Origin: Photobacterium sp. GJ3
GTDB taxonomy: Bacteria; Pseudomonadota; Gammaproteobacteria; Enterobacterales; Vibrionaceae
Assembly: GCF_018199995.1 (NCBI RefSeq)
Contig: NZ_CP073578.1
Location: 1,798,001-1,862,000 of the forward strand
Length of the DNA stretch: 64,000 bases
Direction: 5' to 3'
Positions within the stretch are counted from its first letter, which is position 1. Each line of letters starts with the position of its first letter. The notes under the pieces were generated by a model. It was not told where the DNA came from. It worked only from the letters and a program-made list of their open reading frames with translations, and made no database searches. A program made the position numbers and the translations under genes. Shown here piece by piece: positions 28,104 to 36,171 of this stretch.

Positions 28104-28607
28104 CTAATGAATTCCTTTTTGTACAACATGCCAACCGCCAAAGAGCCTGACGGCGAGATAGTAAAGTTTCCGCAATTTGAAATCGCCCAGCATTTGCAGA
28201 AACAAACGATCAATCTCTGATCTGGCGATCGGCACCGAATCTAAATACTGATAAAGGGCATCATGAACCAGCGAGGCGTCGTACGTATAAGGACGCATTG
28301 TCCGGTAATTGACATGACCATCAGGCACACCGATCACCCATAAATTCAGAATGCTCAGCTTTGGCGTACAACCATCCCAGCTATACCCCGACTTGTTTGC
28401 TTTCACAGTGATCAGCCCGTTCTTAGAAATTTCCAGCCACTCCGCAATAAAATCGGCTTCAAGTTGCCAGTCCGTCTGATACGTAAAATCTTCAGTGATC
28501 TTAAAAATGTAGGGAAAGTTGCCTCGACGAATTTTATGTCTGGGCGTTGGCCAGTCCTGCCTTGTCGATAATTGGAAGAGATTATTGTGAACGGTACGTC
28601 TGTTCAT
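28104..28607 (-). CDS. DUF1353-like protein
   Basis: 167 residues, no signal peptide. The middle has features I associate with DUF1353: SGYSWDGCTPK followed about 25 residues later by TYDASLVHDALYQYL, then a C-terminal RKLYYLAVRLFGG. The family, found in phages and bacteria, may have hydrolase-like conserved His and Asp residues, but no activity is established. The start overlaps the end of the upstream lipoprotein gene by 26 bp, so the two are probably one transcript. Confidence 0.6.
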   Translation of the reverse strand: MNRRTVHNNLFQLSTRQDWPTPRHKIRRGNFPYIFKITEDFTYQTDWQLEADFIAEWLEISKNGLITVKANKSGYSWDGCTPKLSILNLWVIGVPDGHVNYRTMRPYTYDASLVHDALYQYLDSVPIARSEIDRLFLQMLGDFKLRKLYYLAVRLFGGWHVVQKGIH

Positions 28608-28860
28608 CCAGGGACTTCCGTGGCATTGCTTTTAATGACTCGATTGTTTCTTCAGAAGCCGTCAGCCAAATCTGAACCGGAAAGGACTCCAGCACGTTCA
28701 CATCTTTCACCAAGCCTTTTTTCTCGAGGCTTTCAACTTGCGCCAGTACAGGATCATTCGCTTCCGCACTGCCCAGAATCATCACACGTTCCCAGGAATT
28801 CTCCGCTGTCGAACAAGCCTGAATCATCGTAATCAAAAGCACCGCAATATATTTTTTCAT
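28582..28860 (-). CDS. Small putative lipoprotein
   Basis: 92 residues from the ATG at 28860. A short signal peptide ends in the lipobox-like IQAC, giving a lipidated Cys near residue 15. The remaining 77 residues are charged and match no family I recognise. The second half (VQIWLTASEETIESLKAMP) looks like one alpha/beta unit. It overlaps the DUF1353-like gene downstream and is probably cotranscribed with it. Confidence 0.65.
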   Translation of the reverse strand: MKKYIAVLLITMIQACSTAENSWERVMILGSAEANDPVLAQVESLEKKGLVKDVNVLESFPVQIWLTASEETIESLKAMPRKSLDEQTYRSQ

Positions 28861-28923
28861 CTGTTTGACTCCCAACAAGATAGCCCGACAACGTCAGGCT
28901 ATCTTCATGATGCTATCCCTGTT

Positions 28924-29910
28924 TTAAGGATACTTCGTAATCCAACCCTTCACGGTGTTATAGACTGAACTGTTCATGCGGGTACCACAGTTTCGGGTCG
29001 TAGAGCCCGTTGTGTGGATGCCGCGCACATAATTGCCGCTGTCTTTAATCCCGCTGCCACTCTGGCCACCCGCCGTATCCAACGTGTAACAAACACGCGA
29101 GTCTGAAATTGCGGACGTCGAGCCTGAATCTGTCCACATGGTGCCCGTTGGTTTATCACCCGGATAACCCGTCACACTATGCGTGCCACCAGAATAAGTC
29201 CCCCAACCTGAATGACCCCCATGTGGCTCGCTGTTCAAAATGATAAGCGCATAATCGTAGTTGGTATCGCCATTGTTATGCCATCCCGACGTTGTCACAG
29301 CATTCTTCCACGTGGTTGTGCCCCAAGGCTTATAGGAACCATTCTGACCCGCGGTGAAGTCCAGCGACTTATACCAGCCACCCGAACCATTCGAAATACA
29401 GTGGCCGGCTGTCAGTACATGCTTCTTGGTGATCAAGGTTCCCGTACAACCCACCGCAATACGCCCATTGTACAAATGAGGCTTCGCTTTTGTGTTGGTC
29501 ACACGAACCCGGTTGTCATTCCCGATCACTTTCAAGGAAGAAAAAGTATCATCCGGTAATGCAGGTTTCGTTGGGTCATGGGGCTCCGTTGTGAAAATAC
29601 TGCTGTCTAAACCCTGAGCCTGCATGGCTTGAACCGCCTGCTCCAGCACAGCCAGTGTCTCTTCCGAGATGTCAGCTTTGTACTGTGTGCCATCCGCAGA
29701 AACCGCAACCGCACTCATCGCAGCAGCTTTTTCGGCCGTTGAATAAACCCGAGCAAATGAATAGTCACTCACCTCTGGCACTTCAACAATATTTTCACCT
29801 TCAATAAAGATTGCTTTTTCATCCATTTTGACAAAATTCGTCAATTCATTTGCATGGGCACCGGAAATACAAAGCCCGGCAATCGCAAATACGATCAAAT
29901 TCCTGTTCAT
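28924..29910 (-). CDS. Secreted trypsin-like serine endopeptidase (S1/V8-like)
   Basis: 328 residues from the ATG at 29910. It has a signal peptide (NLIVFAIAGLCISGAHA) and an N-terminal propeptide-like region of about 110 residues. The protease domain carries all three catalytic residues: His in LTAGHC, Asp in NYDYALIIL, and Ser in GGQSGSGI. Six cysteines could form three disulfides. The VGCTGTLITKKHVLTAGHC stretch and short size fit glutamyl endopeptidase/V8-like enzymes. It is likely secreted or periplasmic. A 750-bp gene-poor, AT-rich region lies upstream. Confidence 0.9.
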   Translation of the reverse strand: MNRNLIVFAIAGLCISGAHANELTNFVKMDEKAIFIEGENIVEVPEVSDYSFARVYSTAEKAAAMSAVAVSADGTQYKADISEETLAVLEQAVQAMQAQGLDSSIFTTEPHDPTKPALPDDTFSSLKVIGNDNRVRVTNTKAKPHLYNGRIAVGCTGTLITKKHVLTAGHCISNGSGGWYKSLDFTAGQNGSYKPWGTTTWKNAVTTSGWHNNGDTNYDYALIILNSEPHGGHSGWGTYSGGTHSVTGYPGDKPTGTMWTDSGSTSAISDSRVCYTLDTAGGQSGSGIKDSGNYVRGIHTTGSTTRNCGTRMNSSVYNTVKGWITKYP

Positions 29911-30260
29911 TATTATGTATCCTATCTTTAATTTTTCATTGAAACATTCAAGGTTATGAATGCTGCGAAATAACCGCCAACTATTTTTCGCAGGAATAAA
30001 TATAGGACACAATGAAATAAGTTTCACAAACAATGAGAGAATTAATCAAATTCAAAACAATACATAGAAATTGTTCGAAATGACAGAACAATATAACTTA
30101 CAATTAAGACTATAAAGTTGTTCCCTTTGGAATCAGGAAGTATTGAATATATTTATAGTGAATACTATCAAATTAAACAAATTATCTATTAGTGTTAAAC
30201 CCATCTTTAAACATAATGATTAATAAACAAAAACAGGCTATCCCCTGAAAATTCGATACT
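29911..30260. other. AT-rich region upstream of the protease
   Basis: About 350 bp of unusually AT-rich sequence. It should hold the protease promoter; no ORF or clear repeat was found. Confidence 0.5.
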
Positions 30261-30344
30261 TTAATCCAGTTCAGATCCATTAGAATCCGCCCTCGCCTGA
30301 AGTGATGCCATCAATATTAAAATCAAAAATAAAAACTTCATCAT
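30261..30344 (-). CDS. Possible small secreted peptide or orphan signal peptide
   Basis: 27 codons beginning MMKFLFLILILMASLQARA, a convincing signal-peptide sequence with a plausible cleavage site, followed by only eight polar residues. It starts immediately after the stop of the small ORF upstream (TAAATGATG). It may be a tiny secreted peptide or the remnant of a longer secreted protein. Confidence 0.3.
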   Translation of the reverse strand: MMKFLFLILILMASLQARADSNGSELD

Positions 30345-30518
30345 TTATCCATCAGAATGACAAACGCTCAATTTCATCCATTGCCTGAACATCAAACGGT
30401 ATGAGACACGTTCGCCGCGTAAATAAGGTTCGATCTGATATTCAGATTCGACTTTTTCCAGCACGCCTATAAATAAGTCATCATCCAGAATAGCTCCACT
30501 GTATTTTAGCTGAATCAA
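30345..30518 (-). CDS. Possible small ORF, start uncertain
   Basis: 57 codons if the TTG at 30518 is used. The composition is protein-like (IGVLEKVESEYQIEPYLRG) but no ribosome-binding site or family is seen. The open frame continues a few codons upstream without an ATG, so it may be a gene fragment. It abuts the signal-peptide ORF. Confidence 0.25.
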   Translation of the reverse strand: MIQLKYSGAILDDDLFIGVLEKVESEYQIEPYLRGERVSYRLMFRQWMKLSVCHSDG

Positions 30519-30605
30519 GGTTTCTGAATGAATCTGTGATTTTATTTCAAAGAATCAACAGACCATCACGCAGGGAAATTCAAAAGAGGCAGGTAATCTT
30601 CATGA

Positions 30606-30645
30606 AACAATCGCCCCCGTCTATGGGGGCGATTGGCATTTTTCT
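30606..30645 (-). terminator. Terminator of the DegT aminotransferase operon
   Basis: CAATCGCCCCC/GGGGGCGATTG, an 11-pair stem with a six-base loop, 25 bp after the aminotransferase stop. T-rich tracts flank both sides. Confidence 0.8.
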
Positions 30646-30669
30646 GAGATAGCGCGGGTCAGGCGCAGG

Positions 30670-31929
30670 CTACTTTTTGTAATACTCGTAGACTTTGTTC
30701 AATGCCGTCGCAAAATGTGACATGTGCTGTTCGGTGTAAACCGGATGTGTATGGAAAACAATGGATGTGTTCCCAAAATGCCGGGCAGCCGGACAGTCGG
30801 TTCGGGTGTAGTCCATCTGGCGATGTGCCGGATCATTAAACGGATAGTTCTTCTCACCAAACCCATTCTGTTGCTGGAATGCCGCTTCGTTATAAACTTC
30901 CGGCCATGGCACCGGATACCCTGGGACACCTTCCGCATCTAAGGCTTGAGTGAACGTTTTGATATCGCAGTTCAGCAAACTCATATCCAGCACAAATGGG
31001 GCCCACCAGAAGGAGTTCACCCGGATTTCGTCATCCACCGGCGCATGCTTCACCAGTGGATGCTCCTGCAACAGCGCACTCAAGAAGCGGCCATTGCGGA
31101 CCCGTTGCGCCAGCGCTGTTTCCCTGAAGCGGGCCAGTTCCCGAATCCCAATCGCAGACTGAATCTCTGTCATCCGATAATTGAAACCAACCTGCGTGTG
31201 GATGTAAGGCAGTTTCTGTGAGATTTCGAACAACCCCAGCCGCTTCTCAACATCATAGCCATGATCGCGGAAAGACCGGCATTTCCAGACCAGATCTTCC
31301 GAGTTCACATAGACTGCGCCACCTTCACCGCCTGTTGTAATATGTTTGCTCTGACAAAAACTGAAGCATCCCACATCACCAATCGTTCCCAGGTATGCGC
31401 CTTTATATTGAGAACCTAATGCCTGCGCACAGTCTTCAATCACCCTGAGATCGAACTTTTTCGCAATCGCCATGATGGCATCCATATCGGTCGCCACACC
31501 AAATGTGTGGACCACAACAATCGCTTTCGTTTTCTCGGTGATTTTACTTTCGACAGATACCGGGTCCAGCGTATGCGTATGGTCAACATCGGCAAACACT
31601 GGCAGAGCGCCCGCCTGCAAGACAGAAAATGCAGTCGCAATAAAGGTATAAGACTGACAGATCACTTCATCACCGGAACCAATCCCGAGTGCAGCAAAAG
31701 CCGTATGTAGCGCAGATGTGCCGTTGGTTGTTGTGACGACATACCCCTCCCCCAGGAAATCAGCCAGGTCTTTCTCAAAGGCCATGCCTCGCTTTCCGGT
31801 CCAGTAATTAATTTCTCCGGTCTGCAGAATCGACTCAATGTCAGACATGACAGATACATCCAGACTTGGCCAGGCCGGCAAAGCTTCTGAAATCACAGGG
31901 GTTCCGCCTTGAATTGCAAGTTTATTCAT
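30670..31929 (-). CDS. DegT/DnrJ/EryC1/StrS family PLP-dependent aminotransferase
   Basis: 419 residues. Fold-type I PLP enzyme: TNGTSALHTAFAALGIGSGD binds the phosphate, VIEDCAQALGS contains the Asp that contacts the pyridine nitrogen, and SFCQSKHITTGGEGGAV contains the Schiff-base Lys. At about 420 residues it fits the group that aminates keto-sugars or cyclitols (StsC/BtrS-like) rather than the shorter UDP-sugar enzymes. It lies 12 bp after a GMC-like flavoprotein gene, which could make the ketone it aminates. No sugar nucleotide genes are nearby. The acceptor is unknown. Confidence 0.9.
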   Translation of the reverse strand: MNKLAIQGGTPVISEALPAWPSLDVSVMSDIESILQTGEINYWTGKRGMAFEKDLADFLGEGYVVTTTNGTSALHTAFAALGIGSGDEVICQSYTFIATAFSVLQAGALPVFADVDHTHTLDPVSVESKITEKTKAIVVVHTFGVATDMDAIMAIAKKFDLRVIEDCAQALGSQYKGAYLGTIGDVGCFSFCQSKHITTGGEGGAVYVNSEDLVWKCRSFRDHGYDVEKRLGLFEISQKLPYIHTQVGFNYRMTEIQSAIGIRELARFRETALAQRVRNGRFLSALLQEHPLVKHAPVDDEIRVNSFWWAPFVLDMSLLNCDIKTFTQALDAEGVPGYPVPWPEVYNEAAFQQQNGFGEKNYPFNDPAHRQMDYTRTDCPAARHFGNTSIVFHTHPVYTEQHMSHFATALNKVYEYYKK

Positions 31930-31941
31930 GATTTTTCCTAC

Positions 31942-33300
31942 TTAAAGATGTGACGCAAGCCAACGTGAGAGTGAACAAATCGTTAAAGCGGGATTCGCAA
32001 TGCCCAAGCGGGGAAATGCACCCGGCCCAATCGCGTATACGCCCGGCATAGCAGTCAGTTCTAATGAATCTGTGAGCGCAATATCGCCGTGGCCGCCAAT
32101 CGGATGCGTGCAACTCTCATGCTCATAAGCCCCGTAAGGGAACACGAATCGGGTATAAATATTGGTGCGTTCCGTTTCATTCAGTGCATTCAGTGCCTGC
32201 TCGAAATCAATGCCTTCCGAGGCACCAAAAAAAGCCTCCGACTGCTCGACAGCCGTGTCATGCAATGGCGATAACCGGACTCCCAGCTGAGTACTGGCGA
32301 AATCCACAATCCGACTGGCAAGCTGGTTATAATTTTCAATCACAGCATCCGAATGTTTCGACTGGATCTCCAGGGTGGTTTTCCCTTCGTGGTAGCGACA
32401 ATGCAATTCACTGTAATCAGACAGCGCCGGATTCTGTTCCATTACGGCCATCAGCAGCAGCAAACGATCTCCGTTGTCAAAGTTGTTCCGCTCGACCACA
32501 AAAATATTCGCGTTCAGATCATGATGTTCACTGAATCCATGCCACAGCATTTCATGGCGATAATCTGCAATTCGCTCCCCTTCACGCACTTTCACAGCGA
32601 CACCAATACAATAATGATCGGTAACTTGTGCAATCGTCGAACGGGCCAGTGACTGCGTAATAATCTTGTTATTCACCAGAGCAGAAGCCGATAAAATGCA
32701 CCGCTCAAACCCCGTTGTATTCACGGTTTGGCCCTGCGCATCCACCAGATAAAAACCATCTGATTTCTTTTCGACTTGGCTGATCGTGGCCCGCTCAATC
32801 GTAATCACGCCATCCCGAATCAAGGGTTCAAGCTGATATAACGGACTGTAGGAAGTAAATGCTGCGCTTTCACCCACCACAGCTGCTTGCGGCGCATGGT
32901 GCAATGGCAGATTCACGGCCTGATTCCGGCTCATTTCCGGATATTTCGCGGTAAATTCCTGCTGAAGCTGATGATATAAACCCGCTGGACCCTTTAGACG
33001 CTTCTGCCAGATTTCCGGCCAGCTGTTCAGCGCCTTCTCTTCCAGTGGCAGCATCACACCGTGATAGCACAGGGAACGCCCCCCCAAACGCTCGCTGATC
33101 CCTCCCAGGGCCCAATGCTCATCTGCAGTCCAATGTACTTTCTTCTCATCCCCATCAAACACACGTGTATCAAAGTGCACATGGTTTGTCCGTAACTGCG
33201 GGCCAGCTTCGTATATCACAATACGATGACCTTTCAGAGCTGAATGAAGTGCGAATTCAAGACCCGCAAGCCCTCCTCCGACTACACAAAACGTCGACAT
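31942..33300 (-). CDS. FAD-dependent oxidoreductase, GMC-like
   Basis: 452 residues. The N-terminal FCVVGGGLAGLEFALHSALKG is a Rossmann dinucleotide-binding motif, and IVIYEAGP ends the second strand with an acidic residue typical for FAD. The C-terminal VYAIGPGAFPRLGIANPALT matches the conserved end of GMC alcohol oxidoreductases, and a possible catalytic His lies in THPIGGHGD. It would oxidise an alcohol to a ketone or aldehyde. It is placed between an exporter and a DegT aminotransferase on the same strand, suggesting successive oxidation and amination. Good AGGGAG ribosome-binding site. Confidence 0.8.
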   Translation of the reverse strand: MSTFCVVGGGLAGLEFALHSALKGHRIVIYEAGPQLRTNHVHFDTRVFDGDEKKVHWTADEHWALGGISERLGGRSLCYHGVMLPLEEKALNSWPEIWQKRLKGPAGLYHQLQQEFTAKYPEMSRNQAVNLPLHHAPQAAVVGESAAFTSYSPLYQLEPLIRDGVITIERATISQVEKKSDGFYLVDAQGQTVNTTGFERCILSASALVNNKIITQSLARSTIAQVTDHYCIGVAVKVREGERIADYRHEMLWHGFSEHHDLNANIFVVERNNFDNGDRLLLLMAVMEQNPALSDYSELHCRYHEGKTTLEIQSKHSDAVIENYNQLASRIVDFASTQLGVRLSPLHDTAVEQSEAFFGASEGIDFEQALNALNETERTNIYTRFVFPYGAYEHESCTHPIGGHGDIALTDSLELTAMPGVYAIGPGAFPRLGIANPALTICSLSRWLASHL

Positions 33301-33337
33301 ATTTTCTCCCTAATGAAAAGACCCTTCCGGGTTAGAA

Positions 33338-34534
33338 TTACCGTCTGTCAGCGAGGTAAAGAATCATTAACCCCAACAAACCAACAGCCGATGAAATAAA
33401 GATGGTTTTACCGATATCGAAATAATAATTACCAACAAAATACACAACAGATGAAACTGAGGATGAGATAAAAAATGAAATAGATAGTAATGAACTGCCG
33501 ATCCCAGGGCGACCTTCTGCCAAAGATTGCAAAAATCCAATCGGAATACTGATTAAACAGGCAGCCCCCAATGCAATCATCGGAATCAATAAGTACACAT
33601 GCACGATATCCTGCGTGACAGACAGCAACATCGTTGACAGGGAAAAGATAAACGCACCGGTAATAATGACGCTTGAAGGCTTCTTGCGCTGCGCTGTTTT
33701 CGACCAATAGAAAATAAAGAACACTTCGAAGACGGCAATACAGGCTTCAAAGACACCGATATCTGAATACTCGCCCTGCACTTGATTCACAATAATAAAA
33801 GGTACTGTCGCATCCAACGTGAACAGCATGTTTGTGACCAGCGAGACACTCACAAGCTTAATCACATTTCGGCGGTGAAAAACCTGAGAGATGGGTTCAG
33901 ATGCGAGTTCAGACTGATAGCTCTCATTAACAAACTTTTCTTTCAGATAAAGCGAGAAAATCAAACAGCACATCATGCCTGAAAACAACCAGATGAAGAT
34001 CAATTCTTCTTTCTGCAACGCCAACATCCCAATCATCCCCAGGGTCAGCACATAGCCCATGGAATAGGTCGACCGCAGTGCCGCATTTTCATTGTGCGCA
34101 TTCGAGTTTCCTTCTGCATCCACGCTCCGTTTGGCAGCGGCATAGCCAAAGATCAGAGAGTTCAGAACGCAAAAAACAGGCAGCAGCAGACAGTTGGCTA
34201 AAAAGTAAGTCAGTGGATTCGGCCAGAAATAGACGGCAATATTTCCCAAAATACCGCAAACACTGCAAAGCACGATAAATTTGACAAAACTCCCTTCCTT
34301 ATCAGATTTCATGCCAAAATAAATACTGAAGAAAGTAATGACGACCCCTGAAAACAAAATCACCAGGCTATAGTAGATTTCAGGCAAGCCGATGACATCG
34401 ACCCCGAATATATTTTTGTATGGATTCACCGCTGCGTTTGCACTGGCAAAAAGTAAAATCGCAAAAACCTGTTTATTCAGAAATAATGCGGCGGGTGAAT
34501 CCGACCTGCCAAGTGATTTTAATATATGAAACAT
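33338..34534 (-). CDS. Major facilitator superfamily transporter
   Basis: 398 residues from the ATG at 34534, with AAAGG upstream; a longer frame adds 54 doubtful residues. About twelve hydrophobic helices are seen, with a central basic loop near residue 190 and the MFS-like turn YFGMKSDKEGS between helices 2 and 3. It is the first gene of a three-gene unit with the flavoprotein and the aminotransferase, each about 10-40 bp apart. It could export the product of that pathway or import its precursor. Codon use is slightly more AT-rich than its neighbours. Confidence 0.82.
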   Translation of the reverse strand: MFHILKSLGRSDSPAALFLNKQVFAILLFASANAAVNPYKNIFGVDVIGLPEIYYSLVILFSGVVITFFSIYFGMKSDKEGSFVKFIVLCSVCGILGNIAVYFWPNPLTYFLANCLLLPVFCVLNSLIFGYAAAKRSVDAEGNSNAHNENAALRSTYSMGYVLTLGMIGMLALQKEELIFIWLFSGMMCCLIFSLYLKEKFVNESYQSELASEPISQVFHRRNVIKLVSVSLVTNMLFTLDATVPFIIVNQVQGEYSDIGVFEACIAVFEVFFIFYWSKTAQRKKPSSVIITGAFIFSLSTMLLSVTQDIVHVYLLIPMIALGAACLISIPIGFLQSLAEGRPGIGSSLLSISFFISSSVSSVVYFVGNYYFDIGKTIFISSAVGLLGLMILYLADRR

Positions 34535-34950
34535 AGGGCGCCTTTGCTCGCAACTCTTGAGAGCACAATCTAAAAGTAGGGATGTGTATTTCCTGACAAT
34601 TAAGAGATGTGTCAGTTGGCGAGAGCGTAAGGGTAAGCAAAACTTTTTTAAATCATCAAAATAAATTTTCTCGAGTGACTTTATACTCCTTAGCAATATT
34701 CATCATTGCGCATACACTAAAATGTGAAGCAGATTTAACAGCACTCAGTCGACATCAACAGTATCATTCTGAGATAGAATTTATTTCTCGCCATGATTCA
34801 CTGAAGACACATGAATCACAGCCAGACATTCACTACAATTCCCATGAAACTCAATGCTTTATGCCACCAGGCACTTTATGTCAACCATGCTGGAAGTTGA
34901 GTCAGGCCGCCATGAAAAAATCTGACGCTTTCCGGGGGTTCAAACTCAGC
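34535..34950. other. Intergenic region upstream of the MFS gene
   Basis: About 415 bp, AT-rich, expected to hold the promoter of the three-gene unit. A 124-codon plus-strand frame overlaps most of it but has no family, no good ribosome-binding site and runs into a terminator stem, so I do not call it. Confidence 0.45.
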
Positions 34951-34983
34951 ATGAAAAAAGGCCATGACAGAAGCATGGCCTGA
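34951..34983 (-). terminator. Terminator of the lipoprotein gene at 35071
   Basis: GGCCATG/CATGGCC stem followed on the minus strand by six T. Confidence 0.8.
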
Positions 34984-35026
34984 ATCAGTGATTCCATCAG
35001 ATTGAAATCCAGTTTTCTCAAGTCAG

Positions 35027-35054
35027 CATGACTGTTTCCTCGTAAACAGTCATG
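35027..35054. repeat. Perfect 11-bp inverted repeat
   Basis: CATGACTGTTT and AAACAGTCATG are separated by six bases, just after the stop of the lipoprotein gene at 35071. On the minus strand no T-run follows, so it may stabilise the mRNA end or bind a dimeric protein. Confidence 0.6.
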
Positions 35055-35070
35055 GCACGACGCTCAGGAA

Positions 35071-35496
35071 TTAACTGGCACAGGTTTTCAAATGCTTTGC
35101 TTTTTCTGCACTCTGTTCAATCAGCGCCGCGACATCTTTGTCTTTCACAGAAGATAACACCTTATCCAGCAGGCCTTCCGCCGTTGCTTCTGATGCAGCG
35201 TCCATAAAACAGCGATACGCATTGGCAATGTGCTCTGTGGCATCAACCACGGCCGTTGGATCGGTCAGATCCGTTTTTGCCATCTTCTCAACAGAACCCG
35301 CAAAATCTTTCGCCGACTGCGCGGCATCCCCCAACTGGTCAAAGCGCAACTGGCTCAAATCGACCGATTCAACGGTCTTTTGCACATGACTCACCGCTTG
35401 ATTCGCAGCATCCTGTGCTTGGTTCATGGCGTTCGTGGCCTCTTCACATCCAACTAAAACAGACATCAGCGTCAATATCATCAGAGACTTTTTCAT
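35071..35496 (-). CDS. Putative lipoprotein with helical repeats
   Basis: 141 residues. Signal peptide with lipobox LVGC (Cys near residue 17), followed by an Ala/Gln/Asp-rich helical region (AMNQAQDAANQAVSHV) and amphipathic helices to the end. Two more cysteines (in YRCFMDA and the C-terminal KTCAS) could pair. No family is recognised. It is likely an outer-membrane-anchored periplasmic protein. It has its own terminator. Confidence 0.75.
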   Translation of the reverse strand: MKKSLMILTLMSVLVGCEEATNAMNQAQDAANQAVSHVQKTVESVDLSQLRFDQLGDAAQSAKDFAGSVEKMAKTDLTDPTAVVDATEHIANAYRCFMDAASEATAEGLLDKVLSSVKDKDVAALIEQSAEKAKHLKTCAS

Positions 35497-35710
35497 TTTG
35501 GCCCTTAAAGCAATCAGTTACGGTGGACGGCATACTAATGCAAGGCGTTGCGCCGTAGAACAAAAATACCGTAACGGAGTGTTATCCGGGTTTACCTGCC
35601 GTTTCCCCCCTTGATACACAGATGTGTCTGAAGAATATGATTTACATTTCACTAAACTCTCGTGTCTATGTGTCGCCTTTCTTATTCACACATCATACAA
35701 ACACGACACA

Positions 35711-36025
35711 ATGAAAAAACTTTCTGTCCTTCTCCTCGCCATTTTGCTTTCTGGCTGTTCCAGTCTCATCGCCCGGGTCGGTGAAAATCATCAAAACGGT
35801 CGTCCGTATGCAGGCTTTGACTATGCGCTGGAAAACGCGGCAAACTGCAACTTTGCGTTATTTGTCAATGCCCCACCCTTAATCATATTCATGATTCCAG
35901 TGTCCCTCGCGGATATACTGACATCTGCCGCCATGGATACTGTTCTTTATCCGGTTGATGCATTGATTGAAAATGATAATCGGTATAAATCGACTTTGTG
36001 CCATTTCAGCCTGAACCACCACTGA
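35711..36025 (+). CDS. YceK/YidQ-like lipoprotein (DUF1375)
   Basis: 104 residues from the ATG at 35711. Signal peptide KKLSVLLLAILLSGC with a clear lipobox (LSGC). The mature part, with GFDYALENAANCN, a hydrophobic stretch FMIPVSLADILTSAAMDTVL and LYPVDALI, fits the small YceK/YidQ lipoproteins that sit in the outer membrane. In those, SLxxxxxxDTxxLPxD is characteristic and is seen here. Function unknown. It is a single gene, convergent with the S41 protease. Confidence 0.78.
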   Translation: MKKLSVLLLAILLSGCSSLIARVGENHQNGRPYAGFDYALENAANCNFALFVNAPPLIIFMIPVSLADILTSAAMDTVLYPVDALIENDNRYKSTLCHFSLNHH

Positions 36026-36120
36026 TATCCAGACGGCGGATTTCAAATGCGACCACAACACGAACCTGAACGCTAAAAAGCCCCTGTCGCGCTCAGCCTC
36101 ATTGTCGACACATCACAAAG

Positions 36121-36150
36121 CAAAAAGGACATTAAATGATGTCCTTTTGC
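36121..36150 (-). terminator. Bidirectional terminator between lipoprotein and S41 protease genes
   Basis: AAAAAGGACAT/ATGTCCTTTT with a six-base loop, 22 bp past the protease stop and 96 bp past the lipoprotein stop. Confidence 0.75.
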
Positions 36151-36171
36151 CTCTAAAACGACACGCTGGTC

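Noticed and set aside
34609..34983. 124-codon plus-strand ORF upstream of the MFS gene
   Set aside because: It runs through the terminator of the opposite-strand lipoprotein gene and has no family or proper start.
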